NCBI GenBank assembly: GCA_025449775.1
Contig: JANWIS010000206.1
Span: 1-6,305 of the forward strand
Origin: Ignavibacteriaceae bacterium
Lineage (GTDB): Bacteria; Bacteroidota; Ignavibacteria; Ignavibacteriales; Ignavibacteriaceae
Direction of reading: 5' to 3'
Length of the DNA stretch: 6,305 bases
Shown piece after piece: positions 1-6,166 of this stretch; the stretch's first letter is position 1, and every line of letters begins with the position of its first letter. The notes under the pieces were generated by a model. That model searched no databases. It was not told the DNA's origin and saw nothing but the letters and a program-made list of their open reading frames with translations. The position numbers were made by a program, and so were the translations under genes.

Positions 1-519
1 GAATATGTAAAGAATATTGAAGGCGATTTTGTCGAATGTGGCGTCAATACCGGTTCATATGCAAGAGCAATTGTAGAGTATATAAATTTTAATGAGACAG
101 GAAAAACATTTTACCTGATGGATACATTCCAGGGTATTGATTCCGCATTTGTCAGTGAACAGGAAAAACAAGCAGGCATTTTAAACTATAATTACAGGGA
201 CACATATGAAGAGGTTAAGAAAACATTTAAACCGTTTAAAACTGTAATAATAAAAGGAAGTATACCTACTACCCTGCCTGAATGTAAAGTAAATAAAATC
301 TGTTACCTTTCCATTGATATGAATAATGCTGCACCGGAAATTGCCGCTCTTGAATACTTCTGGGATAAAATAATTAAGGGAGGGGTTGTTCTTCTCGATG
401 ATTATGGATTTCCACAACACATACAGCAAAAAATTGCATTCGATAAATTTGCTTCTCAAAGAAAACATGAAATATTATCTCTTCCCACAGGGCAGGGATT
501 AATCATCAAGAACCATTAA
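1..519 (+). CDS. TylF/macrocin-type SAM-dependent O-methyltransferase, 5'-truncated
   Basis: The reading frame is open from base 1, so the gene begins upstream and 172 codons are visible. The ATG at 118 lies inside conserved sequence and is not the true start. Early residues read GDFVECGVNTG (about 8-18), which matches the SAM-binding loop of TylF-type methyltransferases (usually GDFVECGVWRGG). YLMDTFQG (38-45) fits the family's 'DTFEG' strand, whose acidic residue normally contacts SAM. SIDMN (104-108, D106) followed by GGVVLLDDYG (127-136, D133/D134) matches the paired acidic segments that bind the metal and position the acceptor hydroxyl. AFDKF (146-150) is the usual downstream helix. Family members are about 200-260 aa, so perhaps 40-80 residues are missing. 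The enzyme is predicted to be cytosolic and to methylate a sugar hydroxyl, either on a nucleotide sugar or on the growing glycan. Six bases separate it from the next gene. Family assignment is strong; the acceptor is unknown. Confidence 0.87.
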   Translation, partial: EYVKNIEGDFVECGVNTGSYARAIVEYINFNETGKTFYLMDTFQGIDSAFVSEQEKQAGILNYNYRDTYEEVKKTFKPFKTVIIKGSIPTTLPECKVNKICYLSIDMNNAAPEIAALEYFWDKIIKGGVVLLDDYGFPQHIQQKIAFDKFASQRKHEILSLPTGQGLIIKNH

Positions 520-525
520 TCGTAT

Positions 526-1422
526 ATGAAGATTCTCATTATTGGTGCAAAAGGATTTATTGGTTCTCACCTTGTTGAATATTTTTCATCAAAAGGTTCA
601 CAAGTAATTTCATGCGATGTAAAAGATGACAATTCAAATCCTTTCTATATAAAAGTTGATAAATTTAATTCTGATTTTAATTCCATCTTTTCTGCTCATG
701 ATATCGAAGCATGCATTTATGCTGGGGGAAATGGAAGCGTTCCTCTTTCCATAGAAAATCCGGAAATTGATTTTAGCCTGAATACAATTTCTGTCGACCG
801 TATCCTTGCTGCAATTCAGAAACATAAACCAAAATGTAAATTCATTCATATCTCCAGTGCTGCCGTTTACGGGAGCCCGGTTAAATTACCGATTGGAGAG
901 AGTGAATCAGTGAATCCTCTTTCTCCCTACGGCTGGCATAAATATATCAGCGAATGTATCTGTAAAAAATATTCAACGCTATACGGCATTCAAACCTGCA
1001 GCCTGCGTGTTTTCTCAGTTTATGGCGAGCGATTAACCAAGCAGATCTTCTGGGATATATATCAGAAAATAAAAAAATCTCCTGTTGTAACTTTATTTGG
1101 CAGCGGTAACGAAAGCAGGGATTTTATATATATTTATGATCTTGTCGTTGCTATGGATCTTGTATTAAATAATTTAAAATTTACCGGACAGGTAATTAAT
1201 GTTGCTTCTGGAATAGAGATCTCTATTAAAGAAGCTGCCGGTACATTTTGTAAACTATATGACCCTTCGTTACAATTAAAATTTACAAACGAAGTAAAAC
1301 CAGGTGATCCTTCGAACTGGTGGGCAGATATTAAACAACTTACTGACCTTGGGTTCGCTCCTAAAACAAAACTGGCAGAAGGACTTAGTAATTATGTAAA
1401 ATGGCTGAAAGAAAGAGAATAG
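526..1422 (+). CDS. NAD-dependent sugar epimerase/dehydratase (extended SDR)
   Basis: This 298-aa protein has the hallmarks of the extended short-chain dehydrogenase family acting on nucleotide sugars. The Rossmann dinucleotide loop GAKGFIG is at 7-13 (GxxGxxG). An acidic residue ends the second strand (D31 in SCDVKD), which favours NAD(H) over NADP(H). SSAAVYG is at 110-116, where S111 aligns with the catalytic serine of GalE. The catalytic pair YGWHK is at 135-139 (Y135, K139). The substrate-side motifs RVFSVYG (161-167) and SGNESRDFIYIYDL (193-206) follow the usual pattern of GalE, Gne and WbpP-like enzymes. The loop normally reading 'HxAA' is instead YAGGNGSV (65-72). The protein is shorter than typical GalE (about 330-340 aa). 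It probably epimerises or reduces a sugar attached to UDP, GDP or dTDP in the cytosol. The exact reaction cannot be read from sequence, so no gene symbol is given. The ATG at 526 directly precedes the first Rossmann strand, which supports this start. Confidence 0.88.
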   Translation: MKILIIGAKGFIGSHLVEYFSSKGSQVISCDVKDDNSNPFYIKVDKFNSDFNSIFSAHDIEACIYAGGNGSVPLSIENPEIDFSLNTISVDRILAAIQKHKPKCKFIHISSAAVYGSPVKLPIGESESVNPLSPYGWHKYISECICKKYSTLYGIQTCSLRVFSVYGERLTKQIFWDIYQKIKKSPVVTLFGSGNESRDFIYIYDLVVAMDLVLNNLKFTGQVINVASGIEISIKEAAGTFCKLYDPSLQLKFTNEVKPGDPSNWWADIKQLTDLGFAPKTKLAEGLSNYVKWLKERE

Positions 1423-2555
1423 CATTAAATTACAGAACGGGGTATGACTTTGCCGCAGGAATTGTAATCTACATTCAAAATATCATTAAAGGGTTTAAGA
1501 TGCTTGACGATTCAATGCGTCCTCATCTGACAATTATTTATTCTGAATCATCGTCCATAGATGAGCTGAAGAATATCAACTATCCGTACATCCGTTATTA
1601 TAAGTATAAACCGATCAAACCTACCCTCTTTTCAAGAGGAATCAATAAAATATTCCGGGAATTTTTTAATACAATCCCTATTAAGCGTCACTCATTTCCA
1701 AAGGATATTGATTTGCTCTATCCGCATTTTGACATGGAGGAAACTTATTATTACAAAAAGAGAATTTACTGGAAACCTGATTTCCAGGAGTTACATTACC
1801 CGGTTTATTTTTCTAAAGAAGAACTGAATTACAGTTTCGAGTTCATGAAGAAGATCGCCGCAAACCCTGACTTCACACTCGTTTTAAGTAGCCAGGATTC
1901 ATTTAATGACTACAATAAATTTTTCGGACCATTTAAAAATACAGTTAAAATACTTCCTTTTACTTCAAACCTGCCCGATCTTACCCGCTACAGTACTGAA
2001 GCAACATTGAAGAAGTATAATATTAAAAAGAAATATTTTCTGATTGCAAATCAATTCTGGCCGCACAAAAACCACATGCTTGCATTGGAGGCATTGCGGG
2101 AAACAGTAAAAGAATACGATGATTTTACACTCGTGCTCACTGGTAAAAAAAGTACTTATCGGGACAAACGATATTTTGTTAATCTGGAGAAATTTATAAT
2201 TGATAATAAGCTGCAAAACCATGTGAAAATGACCGGTTTCATTTCACGTGAAGATCAGCTTGTACTTATGAAAAATGCTGTTGCTGTTATTCAGCCTTCT
2301 CTATTCGAAGGCTGGAGCACAGTAATTGAAGATTGTAAAGCCCTTGGGCAATTTGTAATTGCAAGTGATCTGGATGTAAACAAAGAGCAATTGAATGCGA
2401 ATTGCATTTTCTTCAAACGAACGGATGCAATGGAACTTTCCGGTCATATGAAAAATATTCTGAAAAATGGCAAGCAGGTAGTCCCGGTTAATTATACCGA
2501 AAACATAGAAGCATTTAAGAAAAATCTTGTGAAGGTTTTTGAATTGGATAAATAA
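1401..2555 (+). CDS. GT-B fold glycosyltransferase (GT4-like, Glycos_transf_1 domain)
   Basis: The 384-aa protein has a two-domain GT-B layout. The N-terminal half starts with the strand RIALNYR (6-12) and then AAGIVIYIQNII (18-29), equivalent to the 'GG..yi.nl' helix. WKPDFQELHYP (124-134) matches the 'WIPDFQH' signature of one O-antigen/capsule GT4 subgroup. The C-terminal nucleotide-sugar domain contains ANQFWPHKNH (216-225), the strand FTLVLTG (242-248), VKMTGFISRED (275-285) and QPSLFEGWSTVIED (298-311). The last is the EX7E region; E303 is present, but the second acidic position is D311, next to E310. The protein is predicted to transfer a sugar from a nucleotide donor to a lipid-linked acceptor at the cytoplasmic membrane; I see no transmembrane segment. 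The ATG at 1401 overlaps the upstream gene by 22 nt. The next in-frame methionine (M34) would delete the first strand, so the overlapping start is preferred. Donor and linkage are unknown. Confidence 0.9.
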   Translation: MAERKRIALNYRTGYDFAAGIVIYIQNIIKGFKMLDDSMRPHLTIIYSESSSIDELKNINYPYIRYYKYKPIKPTLFSRGINKIFREFFNTIPIKRHSFPKDIDLLYPHFDMEETYYYKKRIYWKPDFQELHYPVYFSKEELNYSFEFMKKIAANPDFTLVLSSQDSFNDYNKFFGPFKNTVKILPFTSNLPDLTRYSTEATLKKYNIKKKYFLIANQFWPHKNHMLALEALRETVKEYDDFTLVLTGKKSTYRDKRYFVNLEKFIIDNKLQNHVKMTGFISREDQLVLMKNAVAVIQPSLFEGWSTVIEDCKALGQFVIASDLDVNKEQLNANCIFFKRTDAMELSGHMKNILKNGKQVVPVNYTENIEAFKKNLVKVFELDK

Positions 2556-3557
2556 ATGGAAGGCGTTTCGGTAGTCATTTGCTGTTATAATAGTGCAGGC
2601 AGAATTCAGGAAACATTGGAATGCCTGCAAAAACAAATTGTTGAAAGGGAAATACCCTGGGAGGTAATTGTGGTTGACAATGCATCTGCTGATAACACAA
2701 AAGAAATTTCAAAAAACGTGTGGCAACTAAATCCTGTTACTGAATTAAAAATATTAAACGAACAAATTCAGGGACAAACATACGCACGGAAAACAGGAGT
2801 CGACAATTCGAAGTATGAATATATCTCCTTTGTAGATGATGATAACCGGGTGGATCCTAACTGGATTAAAAATGTATATCTTACATTTAAAAACCACCCT
2901 GACTGTGCAGCATGCAGCGGCATTTCAACAGCATCATTTGAAAAAGAAGAACCCTGGTGGTTTAAATATTTCGAAGCTAATTTTGCCGTAGGAAAACAAG
3001 GAACCCAAACAGGTTATGTTCCCCTTGAAAGAGGTTTCCTGTTTGGAGCAGGTTTATCGGTAAGAAAATCAAATTTGCTCGACCTCTACAAAAAGAACTA
3101 CCCTGCTATTCAATCAGGAAGATTAGTAAATGAATTAAGAGGCGGAGGCGAAGACAGTGAACTATGTTTCTGTTTTATACTCTGTGGTTTTCGTTTATTT
3201 TACAATGAGAATATCAGGTTTAGTCATTTCATGCCTTCATCCCGTATGACTGAAAAGGGGCTTAAACGTATTCAAACGTCACTTGGCCGTGATGAAGTGG
3301 TGTTATCTATTTATCGGTCGATCTTTAATCCGATGTACAATCCAAAAAATAAATGGTGGCTCGAATTCCTGGCTTATTTTAAACATTATCTGAGATATCT
3401 TTTGACTCAATTTTCATTATCCGGTGAAAAGGGGTTTTTATTTAAAACAAAATTAATATATCACCACGCCTACCTGGCTGAACTGGTTCATCTAAGAAAA
3501 AAGTACACTAATTATAGACTTAAAATAAATGAATTTGCAAATAAAAACAGGAAATAG
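2556..3557 (+). CDS. Family 2 glycosyltransferase (GT-A fold)
   Basis: The start ATG abuts the preceding stop codon with no spacer, which suggests translational coupling. The 333-aa protein opens with VSVVICCYNSAGRI (4-17), the first strand of GT2 enzymes, then WEVIVVDNASADNT (35-48) with the nucleotide-binding D41. GQTYARKTGV (73-82) fits the conserved 'G.s.ARN.gi' helix. SFVDDDNRVD (91-100) holds the DDD (94-96) that binds metal and donor diphosphate. FLFGAGLSVRKS (161-172) and GGGEDSELC (196-204) match the acceptor-site loop, where an E/D-D residue (E199/D200) is the probable catalytic base. After about residue 230 comes a C-terminal region rich in aromatic residues, including KWWLEFLAYFKHYLRYLL (266-283), which may be an amphipathic membrane-contacting helix. 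The protein should extend a glycan chain on the cytosolic side of the inner membrane. Sugar specificity cannot be told from sequence. Confidence 0.91.
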   Translation: MEGVSVVICCYNSAGRIQETLECLQKQIVEREIPWEVIVVDNASADNTKEISKNVWQLNPVTELKILNEQIQGQTYARKTGVDNSKYEYISFVDDDNRVDPNWIKNVYLTFKNHPDCAACSGISTASFEKEEPWWFKYFEANFAVGKQGTQTGYVPLERGFLFGAGLSVRKSNLLDLYKKNYPAIQSGRLVNELRGGGEDSELCFCFILCGFRLFYNENIRFSHFMPSSRMTEKGLKRIQTSLGRDEVVLSIYRSIFNPMYNPKNKWWLEFLAYFKHYLRYLLTQFSLSGEKGFLFKTKLIYHHAYLAELVHLRKKYTNYRLKINEFANKNRK

Positions 3558-3558
3558 C

Positions 3559-3577
3559 CTGCTGTTAATTTCAGCAG
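3559..3577 (+). other. Small inverted repeat / RNA hairpin in the only intergenic gap
   Basis: CTGCTG (3559-3564) and CAGCAG (3572-3577) are perfect reverse complements around a 7-nt A/T loop. They sit 1 nt after the stop of the upstream glycosyltransferase and 25 nt before the sulfotransferase ATG. No T-run follows (AGAATTTCC), so it does not look like an efficient intrinsic terminator. It could be a processing or stability element that sets sulfotransferase expression, or chance. The six-base stem is visible; any function is a guess. Confidence 0.35.
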
Positions 3578-3602
3578 AGAATTTCCGGTTTGATAAAATA
3601 TT

Positions 3603-4235
3603 ATGATACTATCTCATTCAAAAAGATTTATTTTCGTACATGTTTATAAAGTTGCGGGAATAAGCATTCGCAGGGCTTTGCAGCCCTATAACAATCTGAC
3701 TTCTTCGGATTTTCCATGGTATATGAATTTAAAATTCAGTTTTGGAAAGCGCTATGAATTTCTTCCAAACTGGTCTATCAATCATATAAAAGCAAGAGAA
3801 ATTAAAAAATATCTTCCTGTTGAAGTCTTCAACAATTATTTCAAATTCTGCTTTGTAAGAAACCCATGGGACTGGCAGGTCTCCTTATATCATTTCACAT
3901 TGCAGTATGAAAATCATCCTCAGCATAAAAGAATCAGCAAGATGAAGACATTTGATGAATACATCGAATGGAGAATTCACAATGATTTTAAATTACAAAA
4001 AGATTTTATTTATGCTAAAAACAATGATATACTTGTAGATTATGTTGGGAGGTTCGAAAATCTGCAGGAGGATTTTAATGAAATCTGCTTACGGCTTGAA
4101 ATACCAACAGTAGATTTACCAAAAGCAAACATCAGTAAACACAAATATTATAAAGAATACTATAACGATTATTCCAGAGACCTGGTCGCTAAAGCATTTA
4201 AAGAAGACATTGAATTATTCCACTACGATTTTTAG
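3603..4235 (+). CDS. Sulfotransferase family protein (PAPS-dependent, Sulfotransfer_2-like)
   Basis: This 210-aa protein carries both PAPS-binding signatures of sulfotransferases. The 5'-phosphosulfate loop is FVHVYKVAGISI (11-22), with the probable catalytic K16 and S21. The 3'-phosphate loop is FVRNPWDWQVSLY (84-96), with R86 and S94 in the R-x7-S spacing. HIKAREIKKYL (61-71) fits the 'H.ta.eik.yl' segment of bacterial carbohydrate sulfotransferases. YVGRFENLQEDFNEIC (147-162) fits the late 'GRFENL..df' segment, and the C terminus ends with the typical DIELFHYDF (202-210). The length is usual for the short bacterial members, so it seems intact. It would move sulfate from PAPS to a sugar hydroxyl or amine of the glycan made by this locus. 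No signal peptide or membrane segment is seen, so a cytosolic site is expected. The frame upstream of the ATG is closed by TGA-TAA at 3591-3596, which fixes the start. PAPS synthesis genes are not in the window. Confidence 0.88.
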   Translation: MILSHSKRFIFVHVYKVAGISIRRALQPYNNLTSSDFPWYMNLKFSFGKRYEFLPNWSINHIKAREIKKYLPVEVFNNYFKFCFVRNPWDWQVSLYHFTLQYENHPQHKRISKMKTFDEYIEWRIHNDFKLQKDFIYAKNNDILVDYVGRFENLQEDFNEICLRLEIPTVDLPKANISKHKYYKEYYNDYSRDLVAKAFKEDIELFHYDF

Positions 4236-4238
4236 TGA

Positions 4239-5150
4239 ATGATAAGAAATATTTATTTCCCCGGGAAACTCTATTCTTCCTGCATATTGTGCGGAAGTAA
4301 GTCTATAAAGAAAATTTATGGACACAAAAACCTCTTGGTCAATTGTAATAACTGCAATTTTACTTTTACAGGATTAGAACCCAGCGACAATGAATTAATA
4401 AAATACTATAACGATTATCATGCTTATGAAACACTGTCGAGCATTACAATTAAACGTTACAATAAAATCCTCGATAAGCTTGAGAAATACAGGCAAACTA
4501 ACAATCTGCTTGAAACCGGTTGTGGAAATGGAATTTTCCTGGAAGTAGCAAAAAGAAGAAACTGGAACGTTTTCGGTACAGAACTTTCTGACTTATCCAT
4601 TGAAAATTGCAAAGTAAAAGGTATTTATGTAGGTAAAAGCATTCAAGACATAAAAACTAAAGTCAATTCTCCATTTGATGTTATCGTATCGATGGAAGTT
4701 ATTGAACACCTGAAAGATCCCATAAAAGAAATAGAAGATTACTACAATATTTTAAGAAATTCAGGTGCATTGTACATCACAACACCTAACTTTGACTCAC
4801 TATCAAGGAGAATTCTTGGTCACAACTGGAATGTAATTATTTATCCGGAACATTTAAACTATTTTAATACGTCTTCGATGCATTCTTTGATGCAAAAATT
4901 CAATTTTACAAAATTAGAACATAAGACATCGGGGGTCAGTATCGGAAGATTAATTTATTCTCTAAAAAGTAAAAATAAAAAACAGGGAGCTCCAAAACAG
5001 GAATATGATTTTAATGAAAGAGACCGGAAATTGGTGAGTACGATTGAAAAAAATTCTTTTCTGCGATTAATGAAACGAATGATAAATTCAATGCTTTCAT
5101 TTTTTAATGCAGGTGATACATTAAAAGTCTTCTACCAAAAAAGTAAATGA
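4239..5150 (+). CDS. Class I SAM-dependent methyltransferase with N-terminal Cys4 motif
   Basis: The 303-aa protein starts with a probable zinc-binding pair, C15-x2-C18 (CILC) and C36-x2-C39 (CNNC), followed by YYNDYHAYE (56-64). This arrangement is common in Methyltransf_23-type enzymes of glycan and natural-product clusters. The Rossmann methyltransferase core follows: LLETGCGNGIFL (90-101) is SAM motif I, FGTELS (112-117) holds the acidic residue E115 for the SAM ribose, and FDVIVSMEVIEHLKDP (146-161) is the motif preceding strand 5. ALYITTPNFDS (177-187), the loop YPEHLNYFN (202-210) and the ending AGDTLKVFYQK (291-301) match the family's usual C-terminal part. It is probably a cytosolic O- or C-methyltransferase acting on a sugar or on the end of a glycan chain. 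Only the in-frame TGA at 4236-4238 separates it from the upstream stop (TAG-TGA-ATG). Its stop overlaps the next start by 4 nt. The family is clear; the acceptor and which atom is methylated are not. Confidence 0.88.
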   Translation: MIRNIYFPGKLYSSCILCGSKSIKKIYGHKNLLVNCNNCNFTFTGLEPSDNELIKYYNDYHAYETLSSITIKRYNKILDKLEKYRQTNNLLETGCGNGIFLEVAKRRNWNVFGTELSDLSIENCKVKGIYVGKSIQDIKTKVNSPFDVIVSMEVIEHLKDPIKEIEDYYNILRNSGALYITTPNFDSLSRRILGHNWNVIIYPEHLNYFNTSSMHSLMQKFNFTKLEHKTSGVSIGRLIYSLKSKNKKQGAPKQEYDFNERDRKLVSTIEKNSFLRLMKRMINSMLSFFNAGDTLKVFYQKSK

Positions 5151-6166
5151 ATAAAGTGCTGAAAATATCTGTCATAATTCCATCTTTTAACCAGGGAAAA
5201 TTCCTGGAAGAGACAATTCTTTCTGTCCTCGATCAAAAATATCCTTCGCTTGAATTGTTTGTTATCGATGGAGGAAGCACGGATAATTCAGTTGATATAA
5301 TAAAAAAATATGAACACGTTTTGTCAGGCTGGAAAAGTGAAAAAGACCAGGGTCAAAGTGATGCAATCAATAAAGGTTTAGATATGTGTAATGGTGATAT
5401 TGTCTCCTGGCTTTGCAGCGACGACCTTTATACACCGGGATCACTCATTAAAGTGAATGAAATTTTCTCCTCAGCTTCTTCTGATGTAGGAGTAATCCAT
5501 GGAAATTCAGAAATTTTCCATAACGAAAAAGTTGTAAATTATGACAAGGGTTATGGCGGATGGTCTTATGAACGACAACTTGCCGGAATGATGTTTCCGC
5601 AACCCTCCTCTTTTATGAGAAGATCGGCTCTTCAGAAAGTGGGTAAACTGAATACTTCACTGCATTATGGCATGGATTACGAATTATTCAGCAGGTTAAA
5701 AATGATATCCGATTTTCAATATGTTGACTTCTTTTTTTCAAGGTACCGTCTGCATGACAAAAGTAAATCCACAACGGCTATTGCAAAATTTATAGATGAG
5801 TGGATATTTATTTTTAATAGTATCGTTGATGGCTTAGAAATTGAACCCATTAAAAAAGTACTTCAGGAATTAAATCTGAAGGTTGCTCCTGATATTAACC
5901 TGATGAAATATTTTGGCAACTTTAAATCGCTGAAACTTGACAATGACAGGATGCTTTATTACTTCCTTTTAAACGTAATCAGGTATGATTATGCGACAGA
6001 GAAATTCGACAGGGTTAGGAAAACTGGTACCTATGTAAAAAATAACCTGAATTCTTATCTGAAGAACGAACCTTCTCTGATTAAAATTTTAAAAAGAACA
6101 CAAATACTGCCGCCTGCACTATTACGTGTAGCCAGAAATTTTAAAAGATCCCTGACGAAAGAATGA
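5147..6166 (+). CDS. Family 2 glycosyltransferase with C-terminal extension
   Basis: The start overlaps the methyltransferase stop as ATGA, a sign of translational coupling. The 339-aa protein has a standard GT-A core. ISVIIPSFNQGKFLEETI (7-24) is the first strand and helix, FVIDGGSTDNS (38-48) the nucleotide site with D41, and SEKDQGQSDAINKG (64-77) the conserved donor-site loop. WLCSDDLYTPG (88-98) contains the SDD metal motif (D92, D93). FPQPSSFMRRS (150-160) and GMDYELFSRL (175-184) form the acceptor and base region, and RLHDKSKS (201-208) is the usual late motif. This subgroup ('DGGSTD...E.D.GQsdAiNkG...SDD') is typical of O-antigen and exopolysaccharide clusters and differs clearly from the GT2 encoded at 2556. 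Residues from about 210 to 339 form a mostly helical, lysine-rich tail that I cannot assign. The protein probably transfers one sugar to the lipid-linked glycan; the donor is unknown. Confidence 0.91.
   Translation: MNKVLKISVIIPSFNQGKFLEETILSVLDQKYPSLELFVIDGGSTDNSVDIIKKYEHVLSGWKSEKDQGQSDAINKGLDMCNGDIVSWLCSDDLYTPGSLIKVNEIFSSASSDVGVIHGNSEIFHNEKVVNYDKGYGGWSYERQLAGMMFPQPSSFMRRSALQKVGKLNTSLHYGMDYELFSRLKMISDFQYVDFFFSRYRLHDKSKSTTAIAKFIDEWIFIFNSIVDGLEIEPIKKVLQELNLKVAPDINLMKYFGNFKSLKLDNDRMLYYFLLNVIRYDYATEKFDRVRKTGTYVKNNLNSYLKNEPSLIKILKRTQILPPALLRVARNFKRSLTKE

Noticed and set aside
181..468. Minus-strand open frame of 95 codons
   Set aside because: It lies wholly inside the TylF-like gene, has Phe/Tyr/Ile-rich low-information composition typical of the antisense of AT-rich coding DNA, and shows no motif.
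118..519. ATG at 118 as the true start of the first methyltransferase
   Set aside because: The same frame is open to base 1 and encodes the SAM-binding motif GDFVECG upstream, so the gene is truncated by the window edge and M40 is internal.
634..849. Minus-strand open frame of 71 codons
   Set aside because: It is antisense to the well-supported SDR gene and has no recognisable domain.
1965..2636. Two minus-strand open frames (1965-2222 and 2301-2636)
   Set aside because: Both lie opposite conserved glycosyltransferase motifs, have no recognisable domains, and the second spans a junction between two good + strand genes.
3559..3577. Hairpin as an intrinsic transcription terminator
   Set aside because: The stem is only 6 bp and no T-tract follows, and the downstream genes show the same tight operon spacing, so termination here is unlikely.
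3558..3602. Internal promoter before the sulfotransferase
   Set aside because: A TTTG is present near 3588-3591, but the TA expected four bases before it in the Bacteroidota TAnnTTTG box is missing, and no convincing sigma70-type pair was seen.
4156..4418. 17-nt exact direct repeat AATACTATAACGATTAT at 4156-4172 and 4402-4418
   Set aside because: Both copies encode YYNDY in frame within different, intact genes. Shared peptide and codon preference in AT-rich DNA explains it well enough; there is no sign of a mobile element or recombination scar.
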